A stretch of 64,000 nt of DNA from Methylophilus sp. Leaf416. GTDB taxonomy: Bacteria > Pseudomonadota > Gammaproteobacteria > Burkholderiales > Methylophilaceae. Of this stretch, positions 1 through 9,227 are shown one piece after another (position 1 is the stretch's first letter; the number at the start of each line of letters is the position of its first letter). Below the pieces are notes generated by a model, which worked only from the letters and a program-made list of their open reading frames with translations, made no database searches and had not been told where the DNA came from. Where the stretch lies: the NCBI RefSeq assembly GCF_001424665.1, contig NZ_LMQS01000001.1:373225-437224 (forward strand), read 5' to 3'. Both the position numbers and the translations under genes were made by a program.

Positions 1-750
1 CAGTTTTTCGAATAGCTCGGATAACAGCCACAATAGTAAAGTGGCATAAACACGTGGTGAATTCAGTAATTTATCCGCCGCAAGGATATTGATATAGCCC
101 AAACCTTTGGCATCGGTTTGCATCATATCTTCCAGGTTTAGCGCTGGCTCTCCGAACAAAGCATCTCCGCCTTCAGTTTCCAGTTGCAGTAACGATCGTT
201 GAATCGCGCCCACACTGGCGGTTGAAATATTGCCGTATTGCGTCTGGTAGGTCGCGGCATTTTCGGCACAGTGCTGCGCCATGGCACGTAAATCTTTCAA
301 ATCCAAGAGCAGCATGCCATTGTCATCGGCCACCTTGAAAATCGCGTTCAGTACACCGCTTTGCACTTCGTTAAGGTTAAGCATGCGGGAAAGTAGCAAA
401 GGGCCCATTTCGCTAAGTGTGGTGCGAACCGGATGCCCTTTAGCACCAAACATATCCCAGAACATGACCGGGTAAGCTTTATTGCTGTAATCCGTTAGCG
501 CCAGCTGCTGCACGCGTGCCTCGACTTTGGCATTGCCACCGCCAACCTGGCTCATGCCGGATAAATCCCCTTTGACGTCAGCCATAAATACCGGCACACC
601 AATACGTGAAAACTGTTCGGCCAGACTTTGCAAGGTCACGGTTTTACCTGTACCGGTGGCACCTGCAATCAGGCCATGGCGGTTGGCCATTTTTGGCAAC
701 ATCACGCTGTCGGTTTCATTATTTTTGGCGATGAGCATCGGTTCTATCAT
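1..750 (-). CDS. HerA-like/DUF853 ATPase (3' end outside window)
   Basis: The first 250 residues of an ATPase of the HerA/DUF853 (YjgR-like) family are visible; the reading frame stays open to the window edge, so the C-terminus is missing. A Walker A motif (GATGTGKT) lies about 30 residues from the ATG at 750, followed by [12 protein letters not shown], typical of this family, and the segment [16 protein letters not shown] near the truncation. HerA-type proteins are hexameric, RecA-fold motor ATPases; the physiological role of the DUF853 branch is not established. It lies downstream of the DUF302 gene on the same strand with a 95-base gap, so co-transcription is possible. An in-frame GTG three codons upstream is an alternative start. 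Confidence 0.85.
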   Translation of the reverse strand, partial: MIEPMLIAKNNETDSVMLPKMANRHGLIAGATGTGKTVTLQSLAEQFSRIGVPVFMADVKGDLSGMSQVGGGNAKVEARVQQLALTDYSNKAYPVMFWDMFGAKGHPVRTTLSEMGPLLLSRMLNLNEVQSGVLNAIFKVADDNGMLLLDLKDLRAMAQHCAENAATYQTQYGNISTASVGAIQRSLLQLETEGGDALFGEPALNLEDMMQTDAKGLGYINILAADKLLNSPRVYATLLLWLLSELFEKL

Positions 751-845
751 TGGAAGCACTCGTTTAAGTAATTGTTTGGTTGAGTATAGGTGATGCCCCA
801 GAAAAGTGGAAGGTAGTTGGCGGCAAACGATAGATCAAGAGTCGC

Positions 846-1400
846 TTAAAAATCACCGCGACGGGCTTTTTCCATCAAACCAATCAAGGCATCTTCCAGT
901 TGTTGCGCAGAAGCCTGCGCCCTGGGAGTAGGATTTTTTATATTTTTCAGATCATGCGTAGGCCTATCCAGCCCTAGGTATAAACGCCGCTTGCCTTGCG
1001 CATCCGGTTTTTCATATACAGCCACCCGGCAAGGCGCAAATACCAGGAACTCGGGATGATCGAGGATAATTTCCGTGCCCATGCTGAGGTTACAAAAGGT
1101 GCGGACCTCCTTGATCCCTTGTGGGTCTTGCCCGCGCAATTTCATATGTTCGCCAATCGGGAAATTGGCTGGACTGACAAAATTCATGCCTTCAGAAATA
1201 GACTTTAAGCTATCCACCAGATCCTGGTAGCTGACATTTGGCTGAACCGGTACTTCATAAATCGCGTTATCCAGATCTACATCCGGCATGCCATGGCCGA
1301 TTGCACGCATGTGCGGCCCTTTATCCATCGCCTGTGCACACCCCATAATCGGCATACATAGCCATAGCAAACAACATAAGCCCGAGATGCAGCGATGCAT
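846..1400 (-). CDS. DUF302 family secreted protein
   Basis: A 184-residue protein with an N-terminal signal peptide (hydrophobic CCLLWLCMPIMG core, likely cleavage near AQA) followed by a DUF302-type domain, recognisable from its SYQDLVDSLKSISEGMNFV and FCNLSMGTEIILDHPE segments. DUF302 proteins are small periplasmic or membrane-associated proteins of unknown biochemical function. I place the start at the second ATG (1400) because AAAGGA sits directly against the upstream ATG at 1409 but at good spacing for the one at 1400. The Cys after PIMG could make it a lipoprotein, but the box is a poor match. The gene stands between cysB and the HerA-like gene on the same strand. Confidence 0.8.
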   Translation of the reverse strand: MHRCISGLCCLLWLCMPIMGCAQAMDKGPHMRAIGHGMPDVDLDNAIYEVPVQPNVSYQDLVDSLKSISEGMNFVSPANFPIGEHMKLRGQDPQGIKEVRTFCNLSMGTEIILDHPEFLVFAPCRVAVYEKPDAQGKRRLYLGLDRPTHDLKNIKNPTPRAQASAQQLEDALIGLMEKARRGDF

Positions 1401-1490
1401 GGTCAACATTCCTTTTTTAATTGAAGTTCATTACAGCACAGCGCCCTAAGCAGTCATGTGACTAAAATCACGGCAAATCACCAGCAGGGT

Positions 1491-2417
1491 TTATAAGTCT
1501 TGATGAAAAGCGCGCTGCACCGTACGTTTGTCGTATTGCGGCGACAGCATGGTAATAAAATTCAACATATAGTCACGCAAAAAAGCATCACGACGCACGC
1601 CCAGATAAGTCGTGCTATTCGGGAATAGATGACTGCAATCCAGGCTTTTAAGGGGCGCATCTCGTACTTCGTCATAGGCCATATTCGCAATAAGACCTAT
1701 CCCGAGACCAAGGTTGACGTAAGTTTTAATCACGTCGGCATCAATCGCGGTAAACACAACGTTCGGTTGTAAATCGGCGTCATGAAATACTTTAGAAACC
1801 AAAGTACCACCGGTAAATGCAAAGTCATAGGTAATCAGCGGGTAATCCGCCAGGTCTTTTAATGTCAGTTTGCCTTTTTGCAGCAAGGGATGTTGCGGCG
1901 GCACTACCAGGCAGCGGTTCCACTCGTAACATGAAAGGCACGACAAACGCTCGTCATCACTGATATTTTCGGTTGCGATGCCGATATCGGCCTCACCGGA
2001 AGCCACATGCTCGGTGACCTGTGCCGGGTTACCCTGGTGGATCGCCAGTTTGACGTTAGGATATTGCGCGATGAACTGTTTAACCGCAGACGGCAAACGG
2101 TACCGTGCCTGTGTGTGTGTCGTAGCAATGGTGAGTTCACCACTGTCCTCCTGGCTATATTCATCGCCCACGCGTTTGATATTCTGCATATCCAGGATCA
2201 CGCGTGCTGCCAAATCTACAATCTTACGGCCGGGTTCGGTGACACCGATCAGGCGTTTGCCATTACGCTGGAATATTTGCAGGCCCAACTCTTCTTCAAG
2301 CAACTGAATCTGTTTGCTCACACCCGGCTGTGAAGTGTGCAGCACTTCTGACGCAGAAGAGATATTCAGCTGTTGACGGACAACCTCATGTATATAGCGT
2401 AATTGGTGAAATTTCAT
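1491..2417 (-). CDS. cysB: CysB-type LysR transcriptional regulator
   Basis: A 308-residue LysR-family regulator. The N-terminus MKFHQLRYIHEVV followed by the winged helix-turn-helix (TSQPGVSKQIQLLEEELG) closely follows the CysB/Cbl pattern, and the rest is the periplasmic-binding-like effector domain. CysB activates sulfate assimilation genes in response to N-acetylserine and sulfur limitation. It is divergent from the TSUP-cysI-cysH-cysDN set, which fits that role. An open frame extends 13 codons further upstream, but the start at 2417 matches the family N-terminus exactly, so I reject the longer form. No clear CysB box could be assigned in the AT-rich 106-base intergenic region. Confidence 0.9.
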   Translation of the reverse strand: MKFHQLRYIHEVVRQQLNISSASEVLHTSQPGVSKQIQLLEEELGLQIFQRNGKRLIGVTEPGRKIVDLAARVILDMQNIKRVGDEYSQEDSGELTIATTHTQARYRLPSAVKQFIAQYPNVKLAIHQGNPAQVTEHVASGEADIGIATENISDDERLSCLSCYEWNRCLVVPPQHPLLQKGKLTLKDLADYPLITYDFAFTGGTLVSKVFHDADLQPNVVFTAIDADVIKTYVNLGLGIGLIANMAYDEVRDAPLKSLDCSHLFPNSTTYLGVRRDAFLRDYMLNFITMLSPQYDKRTVQRAFHQDL

Positions 2418-2523
2418 TGCCTGCTCAATATAACCAAAAGCTATATCATAGAACAACTGGTTATTAAATCAATAATTAAAAATCTGGTACATTTCGCGCA
2501 CTAAAGTTAAGAAGATACTCCTC

Positions 2524-3294
2524 ATGGAATTCGGATACATACTGGCAGGCTTTGTTGTCGGCTTTTTGGTGGGTTTAACAGGCGTTGGCGGTGGTTCGTT
2601 AATGACACCTATTTTGTTGCTGGTTTATAACGTGAAACCAGCGGTAGCAGTCGGCACAGACTTACTCTATGCATCCATCACCAAATCTGTCGGTATTTTT
2701 GCGCATGGCAAACTGGGGAACATTGACTGGCGCATTGTGAAGCGCCTGGCTATCGGTAGCGTACCTGCCTCTATGGTCACATTGTGGGCGCTGCAAAGTA
2801 TGGACTTGCAATCTAGCAGTGCCGTCTCCACCATTAAGTTCTGGTTAGGCATTGCACTGATTATCACTTCTATCGCTGTTTTGCTGCGAAACAAACTTAT
2901 CTCCCTGGTTGCCAGTGAAGAATGGATTCCCGTCCGCTATGTGCCCGCAGCGACGATAATTCTCGGCATCATACTTGGCGGATTAGTGACTCTCACTTCA
3001 GTCGGTGCCGGCGCTTTGGGCGTAACTGCGCTCATCATGCTCTACCCTAAAGAAAAGATCACCACTATTGTCGGCAGTGATATCGCGCATGCGGTGCCAT
3101 TGACGCTGGTGGCTGGTGTAGGTCATGCCTCTTTGGGCACAATAGACTACACCTTGCTAGGCACATTATTGATAGGTTCAATCCCCGGCATCTACCTCGG
3201 TAGCCACCTGAGTTCGCGGGTTGCCGAGCACTGGGTGCGTATTGTGCTGGCTATGATATTGATTTATGTAGGCTTTAAGCTGGTTTTCCATTAA
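2524..3294 (+). CDS. TSUP-family sulfite/sulfonate exporter (TauE/SafE)
   Basis: A 256-residue polytopic membrane protein with the two internally repeated TSUP halves: GFLVGLTGVGGGSLMTPILL near the N-terminus and GLVTLTSVGAGALGVTALIM in the middle. TSUP (TauE/SafE/YfcA) proteins move sulfur oxyanions or organosulfonates across the inner membrane. Its place between cysB and cysI suggests export of excess sulfite or import of a sulfur compound during assimilation; direction and substrate cannot be read from sequence. It is 39 bases upstream of cysI and probably belongs to that operon. Confidence 0.85.
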   Translation: MEFGYILAGFVVGFLVGLTGVGGGSLMTPILLLVYNVKPAVAVGTDLLYASITKSVGIFAHGKLGNIDWRIVKRLAIGSVPASMVTLWALQSMDLQSSSAVSTIKFWLGIALIITSIAVLLRNKLISLVASEEWIPVRYVPAATIILGIILGGLVTLTSVGAGALGVTALIMLYPKEKITTIVGSDIAHAVPLTLVAGVGHASLGTIDYTLLGTLLIGSIPGIYLGSHLSSRVAEHWVRIVLAMILIYVGFKLVFH

Positions 3295-3333
3295 AATACT
3301 GCCTCTTCGCAATGGCGAAAAAGTGATTTAAGC

Positions 3334-5007
3334 ATGTACAAATACGACCCTATAGACCAACAAATTGTCAACGAACGTGTCGCCCAATACCGCGACCAGA
3401 CCCGCCGCTACATCGCTGGCGAGTTATCCGATGAAGAATACCGCCCGTTAAGGTTACAGAACGGCCTGTATATCCAACGCCATGCGCCTATGCTGCGTAT
3501 TGCGATCCCTTATGGTTTGCTTGCAAGCAAACAGTTGCGCAAACTGGCAGATATTACAAAAAAATATGACCGCGGATACGGACATTTCAGCACCCGCCAA
3601 AACCTGCAATTGAACTGGCCAAAACTGGAAGATACGCCGGATATCCTGGCGGAGCTTGCCACTGTCGAGATGCATGCCATCCAGACCTCGGGCAATTGCA
3701 TCCGCAATATCACGACTGATCAGTTTGCAGGGATTGCACCGGATGAAATTATTGACCCGCGTGCAATTGCAGAAATCATGCGTCAATGGAGTACATTCCA
3801 CCCGGAATTTGCGTTGTTACCTCGTAAATTCAAGATTGCAGTTTCCGGTACAACGCAAGACCGCGCCATTGTGCAAGCGCATGATATCGGCCTGGAATTT
3901 TACAAAGACAGCAATGACCAGATGGCAATTAAGGTCTGGGTTGGTGGTGGCCTGGGCCGTACACCTATCCTGGGCACGGTAATTCGCGAGCATCTTGAAT
4001 GGCAGCATATCCTGTCTTACTGCGAAGCCGTCATTCGTGTGTACAACGTGCATGGCCGCCGCGATAACGCTTACAAAGCGCGTATCAAGATTCTGGTGAA
4101 AGCCCTGGGCATTGAAGAATTCAAACGCCAGGTAGAAGAAGAATGGGCGCATTTGAAAGACGGCCCGCTCACGATTACCAATGCCGAACTCGACCGCGTG
4201 GCCCAATATTTTGAGCCTATGCCTTATGAAACCTTGCCAGCGCATGATCCATCATTTGATGCTGCTATTGCCTGCAACCCGGCATTTGCGACCTGGGTGA
4301 AGCGTTCAGTACAACCACATCGTGTACCTGGTTACCGTGCAGTGACCTTGTCATTGAAACCACATGGCAAAGCGCCAGGTGACGTCACTAGCGAACAAAT
4401 GCATGTAGTTGCTGATCTTGCAGATGCTTACAGCTTTGGCGAACTGCGTTCTTCACATGAGCAAAACCTGATTTTGGCAGATGTGAAACTATCTGATTTG
4501 TTTGCCGTTTGGGAAAAAGCACGCGCAGCCGGTTTGGCAACGCCTAATATTGGCCTGCTAACAGACATTATTTGCTGCCCTGGCGGTGATTTCTGCAGCC
4601 TTGCCAATGCTAAATCCATCCCGATTGCAGAAGCGATTCAAAACCAGTTTGATGATCTGGATTACCTGCATGAAATTGGTGACATCGAACTGAATATTTC
4701 CGGTTGCATGAACGCTTGCGGCCATCACCATGTAGGCCATATTGGTGTGCTTGGCGTGGATAAAGACGGCTCTGAATGGTATCAGGTGACTATTGGTGGC
4801 AAGCAAGGCAATGACGCCAGTATCGGCAGCGTGATTGGTCCTTCTTTCTCGGCTGAAGAGATGCCGGGCGTAGTGCAAAAACTGATAGAAGTGTATATCC
4901 GTGAACGTCATGAAGATGAGCGTTTTATCGATACTGTCCGCCGGTTAGGCATCGCGCCATTCAAAGCGCATGTTTATGCAGACCAGAAAAAAGGAGCCAC
5001 GGCATGA
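3334..5007 (+). CDS. cysI: Sulfite reductase hemoprotein (CysI)
   Basis: A 557-residue assimilatory sulfite reductase that reduces sulfite to sulfide by six electrons. The siroheme/[4Fe-4S] ligands are visible as a Cx5C pair (C415, C421, in CCPGGDFC) and a Cx3C pair (C458, C462, in SGCMNACGHH). The two nitrite/sulfite reductase ferredoxin-like half domains surround them, with GHFSTRQNLQLNW in the first. No CysJ flavoprotein is encoded nearby, so electrons probably come from ferredoxin or through the adjacent DUF934 protein. The stop overlaps the DUF934 start (ATGA), showing tight translational coupling. Confidence 0.95.
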   Translation: MYKYDPIDQQIVNERVAQYRDQTRRYIAGELSDEEYRPLRLQNGLYIQRHAPMLRIAIPYGLLASKQLRKLADITKKYDRGYGHFSTRQNLQLNWPKLEDTPDILAELATVEMHAIQTSGNCIRNITTDQFAGIAPDEIIDPRAIAEIMRQWSTFHPEFALLPRKFKIAVSGTTQDRAIVQAHDIGLEFYKDSNDQMAIKVWVGGGLGRTPILGTVIREHLEWQHILSYCEAVIRVYNVHGRRDNAYKARIKILVKALGIEEFKRQVEEEWAHLKDGPLTITNAELDRVAQYFEPMPYETLPAHDPSFDAAIACNPAFATWVKRSVQPHRVPGYRAVTLSLKPHGKAPGDVTSEQMHVVADLADAYSFGELRSSHEQNLILADVKLSDLFAVWEKARAAGLATPNIGLLTDIICCPGGDFCSLANAKSIPIAEAIQNQFDDLDYLHEIGDIELNISGCMNACGHHHVGHIGVLGVDKDGSEWYQVTIGGKQGNDASIGSVIGPSFSAEEMPGVVQKLIEVYIRERHEDERFIDTVRRLGIAPFKAHVYADQKKGATA

Positions 5008-5621
5008 GTAACCTGATTCGTCTGAATGCCGAAGGTGTAGCTGAAATCGTGCAGGATGAATGGATACGTGTGATCCCCACTGCCCTCGGTGAAGAGTCTG
5101 TACGCAAGCAAGCGGGTAAAGTCGTATTGTTCAAGTTGACTGGCGAAACCACTTTTACACCTGAACAAATTGCCGACACACAAATCCCTGCAACTGGCAA
5201 AGTGCTGGTACCGCTGACGGTGTGGCAGGCTCGCAAGGCTGAGTTGCAAGCTCGTTTTGACGCTGGTGATGTTGGCATTGTGCTGGCAACCCATGAAACA
5301 GCAGAAGCTTTGCAGGCAGAATTTTCAGATATGAATAGCCTGCCGCTAGTTGCTGTATTCGTTGAGCGCTTTGCTGATGGCCGCATTTTCACCCTCGGCA
5401 ACTGGTTGCGCACCCGCTTCGGTTACAAAAATGAATTGCGCGCCATTGGTGACGTATTGCGCGACCAGTTGTTTTTCCATAAACGTTCCGGCTTTAACAG
5501 CTTCCTGATCCGCGCTGACCGCTCTGCACAAGAGGCCGTCGCCAGCCTGAATGACTTTAGCCAGCCTTACCAGGGTGCTGTGGATGACGTGCCTGTCTGG
5601 CGGAGAGTAAATCGCTCATGA
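5004..5621 (+). CDS. DUF934 protein, sulfite-reduction accessory
   Basis: A 205-residue DUF934 protein, soluble, with no recognisable cofactor motif. The family is found almost only beside cysI or cysH in proteobacteria lacking a cysJ partner and is often annotated as a probable oxidoreductase in sulfite reduction, but its activity has not been demonstrated to my knowledge. It overlaps cysI upstream and cysH downstream by ATGA junctions, and AAGGAG precedes its ATG at good spacing. The conserved C-terminal part includes DGRIFTLGNWLRTRFGY and ELRAIGDVLRDQL, both characteristic of the family. Confidence 0.88.
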   Translation: MSNLIRLNAEGVAEIVQDEWIRVIPTALGEESVRKQAGKVVLFKLTGETTFTPEQIADTQIPATGKVLVPLTVWQARKAELQARFDAGDVGIVLATHETAEALQAEFSDMNSLPLVAVFVERFADGRIFTLGNWLRTRFGYKNELRAIGDVLRDQLFFHKRSGFNSFLIRADRSAQEAVASLNDFSQPYQGAVDDVPVWRRVNRS

Positions 5622-6376
5622 GTGGTGCTGTCAGCATGCTTAAGCCGGCCGCTAAAAATCCGGCTACCAGTCCTGAACTGATTGATGCATTGGTCAGCAG
5701 TGTGCAGGCCAAGCGTGCGCAAGCGTTAGAATTGCTGAAAGCAGCCGTTGCCGAATTTCCGGCAATCACCTTCGCCAACAGTTATGGCGCTGAAGATATG
5801 GTGCTCACAGACCTGATCGCAAAAGAGCAACTGCCTATCGAGATTTTCTCACTGGATACCGGTCGCCTGCCTGCTGAAACTTACACATTGATGGCTGATG
5901 TGGAAAATACCTATACCATTAAACCAATGGTGTTTTTCCCCAGGCACGAAGCGGTTGAAAATTATGTGCGCACGCAAGGCATTAATGCTTTTTACGAAAG
6001 CATTGAGCTGCGTAAAGCCTGCTGCCATATGCGTAAAGTCGAGCCATTGCAGCGCGCCCTTTCCGGCAAACAGGCATGGATCACAGGTATGCGTGCTGAA
6101 CAGGCGACTACACGCAGCAACCTGCCGACCCGTGAATACGATGCAGGCAACAAGCTGGAAAAATTCAATCCTTTAAGTGATTGGACTGAAAAAGAAGTAT
6201 GGGCCTATATCCGCATGTATAGCGTGCCCTACAATGATTTGCACGACCAGTTTTACCCAAGTATAGGCTGCGCGCCATGTACGCGTGCAGTCGCCATGGG
6301 CGAAGATATCCGTGCTGGCCGCTGGTGGTGGGAAGACCCGACGAATAAAGAATGCGGACTGCATGTTAAAAAGTAA
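5618..6376 (+). CDS. cysH: APS/PAPS reductase (CysH), iron-sulfur type
   Basis: A 252-residue thioredoxin-dependent reductase converting adenylyl sulfate to sulfite. It carries both cysteine pairs that bind the [4Fe-4S] cluster of the APS-reductase branch (C135-C136 in KACCHMRK; C218 and C221 in GCAPC) plus the C-terminal catalytic Cys (C246, in ECGLH). E. coli-type PAPS reductases lack the cluster cysteines. Use of APS as substrate is therefore inferred, and agrees with the absence of an APS kinase (cysC) here. The start overlaps the DUF934 stop. Confidence 0.95.
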   Translation: MSGAVSMLKPAAKNPATSPELIDALVSSVQAKRAQALELLKAAVAEFPAITFANSYGAEDMVLTDLIAKEQLPIEIFSLDTGRLPAETYTLMADVENTYTIKPMVFFPRHEAVENYVRTQGINAFYESIELRKACCHMRKVEPLQRALSGKQAWITGMRAEQATTRSNLPTREYDAGNKLEKFNPLSDWTEKEVWAYIRMYSVPYNDLHDQFYPSIGCAPCTRAVAMGEDIRAGRWWWEDPTNKECGLHVKK

Positions 6377-6452
6377 CGACAAATGAATACGGTTCAATAC
6401 ATACGCTGTGTTGAACCTGAAAGCATTTGTGGCTGATTGATAGAAGATTGAA

Positions 6453-7382
6453 ATGACAACTAAACAACCTTTGTCCCACCTCGACTGGCTGGAAGCTGAA
6501 GCCATACATATTTTGCGCGAAGTCGCTGGCCAATGCTCAAACCCGGTATTGCTGTTTTCGGGTGGTAAAGACTCATTATGTATTTTACGCCTGGCAGAAA
6601 AAGCATTCCGCCCTGGCCGTTTTCCGTTTCCGCTTTTGCATATTGACACCGGTCATAACTACCTGGAAGTGGTGAACTTCCGTGACCAGCGTGCGGCTGA
6701 ATTGGGTGAGCGCCTGATTGTGCGCTCAGTGGAAGACTCGATCAAACGCGGCACGGTGGTATTGAAATCGGCCGATGAACCGCGTAACAAGCATCAATCT
6801 GTGACTTTGCTGGAAGCCATTGAAGAATTCGGCTTCGACTGCTGCATTGGCGGTGCCCGCAGGGACGAAGAAAAAGCGCGTGCCAAAGAACGCATCATGA
6901 GTTTCCGTGATGAATTCGGTCAGTGGGACCCAAAAAACCAGCGTCCTGAATTGTGGAACCTGTACAACGCCCGCGTGCATAAGGGTGAAAACATCCGCGC
7001 CTTCCCGATTTCAAACTGGACCGAAATGGATGTCTGGCAATATATCGAGCGCGAAAAACTGGAACTGCCTAGCATCTACTTTGCGCATCAGCGCGATGTC
7101 GTGATGCGTAATGGCTCGATTTTCCCGGTGAATGTGCCCCTGTCTGACGGTAGCCTGATTAATCAGCCAAAAGCGGCTGAAGAAGTCATCAACATGCAGG
7201 TGCGTTTCCGTACTGTAGGGGATATCACTTGCACGGCGCCAGTGATTTCGGATGCTGATGATGTCAGCAAAATCGTGATAGAGACTGCTACAACGACTAT
7301 CACCGAGCGCGGTGCGACCCGTCTGGATGACCAGACCTCCGAGGCTTCGATGGAGCAGCGTAAAAAAGAAGGTTATTTCTAA
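6453..7382 (+). CDS. cysD: Sulfate adenylyltransferase subunit 2 (CysD)
   Basis: A 309-residue subunit that makes APS from sulfate and ATP, with the PP-loop nucleotide motif LLFSGGKDSLC near residue 35, the DTGHNYLEV segment and the CCIGGARRDEEKARAKER signature. It works as a heterodimer with the GTPase CysN, encoded next. A 76-base gap separates it from cysH, and RBS-like AAGATTGAA precedes the ATG. Length and order match the usual cysHDN layout. Confidence 0.96.
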   Translation: MTTKQPLSHLDWLEAEAIHILREVAGQCSNPVLLFSGGKDSLCILRLAEKAFRPGRFPFPLLHIDTGHNYLEVVNFRDQRAAELGERLIVRSVEDSIKRGTVVLKSADEPRNKHQSVTLLEAIEEFGFDCCIGGARRDEEKARAKERIMSFRDEFGQWDPKNQRPELWNLYNARVHKGENIRAFPISNWTEMDVWQYIEREKLELPSIYFAHQRDVVMRNGSIFPVNVPLSDGSLINQPKAAEEVINMQVRFRTVGDITCTAPVISDADDVSKIVIETATTTITERGATRLDDQTSEASMEQRKKEGYF

Positions 7383-7460
7383 AAATGCAGATAAATCCAT
7401 GGGTAGCATTCCATAGGGCGTTTCCCAAGAGTTCTTCAGCATTTTAATTAAGTGAACATT

Positions 7461-8735
7461 ATGACAACACAACACAATGATTCTTTGCTACGCTTTATGA
7501 CTTGCGGCAGCGTGGATGATGGCAAAAGCACTTTAATAGGCCGCCTGCTATACGATACTAAAACCATTCTGACCGATACGCTAAGTAATATTGAGCGTAC
7601 CTCGAGTAAACGCGGTATGGATGCCGTGGACCTGTCATTACTGACTGATGGCCTGCAAGCTGAACGTGAGCAAGGTATTACCATTGACGTGGCTTATCGT
7701 TATTTCAGCACCGGCACGCGTAAATACATCATTGCTGATGCGCCTGGTCATGAGCAATACACGCGTAATATGGTGACTGCCGCTTCTACAGCGAATCTGG
7801 CAATCATTTTGATAGACGCCCGCCGTGGTGTGCTGACACAAACGCGCAGACACAGCTACCTGGCGCATTTGGTAGGTCTGCAGCATATTGTGGTAGCAGT
7901 GAATAAGATGGACCTGGTTGATTATGACCAGGCCACATATGAAAAAATTAAAGCGGATTACCTGGCATTTGCTACCGAAATTGGCTTGGCGCAAGCACGT
8001 GATATCAAGTTCATCCCGATGTCTGCCCTTAACGGCGACATGCTGGTAGACCGCCTGGACAACCTGGATTGGTATCAAGGCGAGACGCTGCTGGAAATCC
8101 TGGAACAGGTGCCTGCAGCGCACAGCGACCCGGCAGAACAATTCCGCTTCCCGGTGCAATTTGTTTGCCGCCCACATGATTCTGCTAATCCTGAACTGCA
8201 CGACTTCCGTGGCTTTATGGGCAGGGTTGAGTCTGGTGAGATTGCTGTAGGCGATGCTGTTACCGTATTACCTAACGGCTACCAATCCAAAGTCAAAGCC
8301 ATTCAGATTGGCAATGATCAGTTGCAAAGCGCGCAAACAGAACAAAGTATTACCCTGTTGCTCGAAGACGAAATCGACACCTCTCGTGGTGATATGATTG
8401 TGAAAACCGCAGAAGTGATAGAACCGGTGAAACAGATTGAAGCTCACGTTTGCTGGTTGTCTGAAACACCGCTGTCACCAGCCCGTACGTATGTCGTGCG
8501 TCACACTTCTCGTGAATCCAAGGCCAAAATTGGAGCGATTCAATACAAAGTTGATGTGAATACGCTGGAACAACAATCGACCGCTGACTTGAAAATGAAT
8601 GACATTGCGCGTGTCAGCTTTAAACTGGCTCAGCCGTTGATGGTGGATAGTTACGATAAAAACCGTGCCACTGGCGCGTTTATCGTCATCGACGAAAGTA
8701 CCAACAATACCGTTGGCGCGGGTATGATTGTTTGA
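7461..8735 (+). CDS. cysN: Sulfate adenylyltransferase subunit 1 GTPase (CysN)
   Basis: A 424-residue translation-factor-like GTPase that couples GTP hydrolysis to APS synthesis by CysD. Visible G motifs are the P-loop GSVDDGKST, DAPGHEQYTRNM (G3) and NKMDLVD (G4), followed by beta-barrel domains II and III. The protein ends at the CysN boundary with no CysC kinase fusion, so the pathway here stops at APS. I prefer ATG 7461 to the in-frame GTG at 7452. The 78-base gap after cysD has no terminator. Confidence 0.95.
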   Translation: MTTQHNDSLLRFMTCGSVDDGKSTLIGRLLYDTKTILTDTLSNIERTSSKRGMDAVDLSLLTDGLQAEREQGITIDVAYRYFSTGTRKYIIADAPGHEQYTRNMVTAASTANLAIILIDARRGVLTQTRRHSYLAHLVGLQHIVVAVNKMDLVDYDQATYEKIKADYLAFATEIGLAQARDIKFIPMSALNGDMLVDRLDNLDWYQGETLLEILEQVPAAHSDPAEQFRFPVQFVCRPHDSANPELHDFRGFMGRVESGEIAVGDAVTVLPNGYQSKVKAIQIGNDQLQSAQTEQSITLLLEDEIDTSRGDMIVKTAEVIEPVKQIEAHVCWLSETPLSPARTYVVRHTSRESKAKIGAIQYKVDVNTLEQQSTADLKMNDIARVSFKLAQPLMVDSYDKNRATGAFIVIDESTNNTVGAGMIV

Positions 8736-8841
8736 TCAATCGCAACGCAACTCATCGTCAATTAGACTAATTTGCAATAAAATATCGTTCTGGCTGACCC
8801 TAATATTTTGGCTGAAACCAAGCCGCTAAGGATTTGAAAAA

Positions 8842-9165
8842 ATGACCTATGTAGTAACCGAAAATTGTATTCAGTGCAAATATACCGATTGCGTAGATGT
8901 GTGCCCGGTCGACTGCTTTGTTGAAGGCCCTAACTTTCTCGCCATTAACCCGGATGAGTGTATTGATTGCACCCTGTGTGTCGCGGAATGCCCTGCTGAA
9001 GCCATTTTCTCGGAAGACGATGTGCCAGCCGACCAGCAGCACTTTATCGAACTGAATGCGCGTCTTTCAACGGTATGGCCTACCATCACCTCGAGAAAAG
9101 ATCCTCTGCCTGAAGCAGACGATATGAACGGTAAACCAGGTAAAACTGCGTTGCTGGTTGAGTAA
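8842..9165 (+). CDS. fdxA: 7Fe ferredoxin (FdxA type)
   Basis: A 107-residue ferredoxin with an N-terminal CxxC...CxxxCP array ([17 protein letters not shown]) and a second [15 protein letters not shown] array, the pattern of [3Fe-4S][4Fe-4S] ferredoxins of the Azotobacter FdI/FdxA type. The C-terminal region ([13 protein letters not shown]) also fits that group. It could be an electron donor to CysI in the absence of CysJ; that is inference from position only. AAGGA lies 9 bases before the ATG. A bidirectional terminator follows. Confidence 0.93.
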   Translation: MTYVVTENCIQCKYTDCVDVCPVDCFVEGPNFLAINPDECIDCTLCVAECPAEAIFSEDDVPADQQHFIELNARLSTVWPTITSRKDPLPEADDMNGKPGKTALLVE

Positions 9166-9183
9166 CCAACCTGCTCCAAATAA

Positions 9184-9209
9184 AAAACCGCTCAAGTGAG
9201 CGGTTTTTA
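9184..9209. terminator. Bidirectional terminator between fdxA and rnhB
   Basis: The inverted repeat AAAACCGCTCA...TGAGCGGTTTT, with A and T runs on both sides, sits between the convergent genes fdxA and rnhB and can stop transcription from either direction. Confidence 0.85.
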
Positions 9210-9227
9210 TTTGTTCACGCTTGGGTT

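Noticed and set aside
3306-3319. Small hairpin TTCGC-AATG-GCGAA between the TSUP gene and cysI
   Set aside because: A five-pair stem with a short A run is too weak to call a terminator within an apparent operon.
3454-4911. Several long minus-strand ORFs inside cysI
   Set aside because: They are antisense shadows of a well-supported plus-strand gene, with no ribosome binding sites and no recognisable domains.
7385-7447. A 20-codon ORF in the cysD-cysN gap
   Set aside because: No ribosome binding site and no hydrophobic or other pattern, unlike the frame after acs.
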